Source: an uncultured Clostridia bacterium
Lineage (GTDB): Bacteria; Bacillota; Clostridia; TANB77; CAG-508
DNA: 5,750 nucleotides
Reading direction: 5' to 3'
Assembly: GCA_944391895.1 (NCBI GenBank)
Contig: CALXVF010000083.1
Coordinates: forward strand, 1-5,750
Both the position numbers and the translations under genes were made by a program. The notes beneath the pieces are model-generated. The model had not been told where the DNA came from. It saw only the letters and a program-made list of their open reading frames with translations, and made no database searches. Of the stretch, positions 5,678 through 5,750 are shown in pieces. Position 1 is the stretch's first letter; each line of letters begins with the position of its first letter.

Positions 5678-5750
5678 CTAAATAATTCTTACTAAATAAC
5701 CATATATAAATTTCTTATCTTCTTTAATTTCAGTTATCTTTATTAACACT
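5678..5750 (-). CDS. C-terminal end of an unidentified gene (5'-truncated by window edge)
   Basis: One reading frame enters from the right edge and continues for 23 codons, ending VLIKITEIKEDKKFIYGYLVRII with stop TAG at 5680-5678. The stop is embedded in the ribosome-binding site (TAGGAGGG) of the next gene, whose ATG is 10 nt further on. This arrangement is typical of coupled genes in an operon and is the main reason to believe the frame. The alternating charged and hydrophobic residues suggest a beta-strand ending; no family can be named from so little sequence. Confidence 0.55.
   Translation of the reverse strand, partial: VLIKITEIKEDKKFIYGYLVRII

Noticed and set aside
1..5750. CRISPR array, tRNA, rRNA, insertion sequence or attachment site
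   Set aside because: I saw no regularly spaced repeats with spacers, no tRNA-like cloverleaf, no transposase and no terminal inverted repeats in the window.

Overview
The window is strongly AT-rich, with clostridial-type Shine-Dalgarno sites (GGAGG, GAGGTGA). Its proteins point to a low-GC Gram-positive of the Clostridia or a mobile element of one: peptidoglycan-active enzymes with PG_binding_1-like modules, a TcdE-type holin and a Spo0A C-terminal-like protein. No phage structural, integrase, conjugation, rRNA or tRNA gene is visible, so the sequence alone does not say whether this is a prophage, another mobile element or a resident locus.

Layout. Left (1-1550, minus): a long protein that runs off the window edge, with PG_binding_1-like modules followed by a DUF1906 (Rv2525c-like) glycoside-hydrolase-like domain. 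Middle left (plus): a GH25 lysozyme with two C-terminal peptidoglycan-binding repeats (1719-2615), then a small SH3b-like protein (2696-3217). A bidirectional terminator (3217-3247) separates these from a convergent membrane-anchored protein of unknown function (3246-4208, minus), which has its own sigma-A-type promoter. Right (4288-5750, minus): a tight operon containing the end of an unknown gene, a winged-helix-like (DUF5697-like) protein, a holin of the phage_holin_4/TcdE family, and a 112-residue protein that aligns along its length with the DNA-binding domain of Spo0A but has no receiver domain.

How it may work together. The two predicted wall hydrolases and the SH3b-like protein have no signal peptide, and a holin is encoded nearby, so the set looks like a holin-lysin lysis or export module. 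Each of the three genes on the left is preceded by the same element: two tandem copies of TTTCTRYTTT (reverse complement AAAGTAGAAA) with a 10-bp period, followed 34-35 bp later by a -10-like hexamer and no good -35. As I recall it, 10-bp spacing is how Spo0A dimers bind tandem 0A boxes, and AGTAGAA matches the 0A-box core TGTCGAA at 5 of 7 positions. The small Spo0A-like protein differs from Spo0A at the recognition-helix residues that contact DNA. The best hypothesis is that it is the dedicated regulator of these three promoters: a self-contained, Spo0A-derived lysis or release regulon. The domain calls are fairly secure; the regulator-to-site link is inference.
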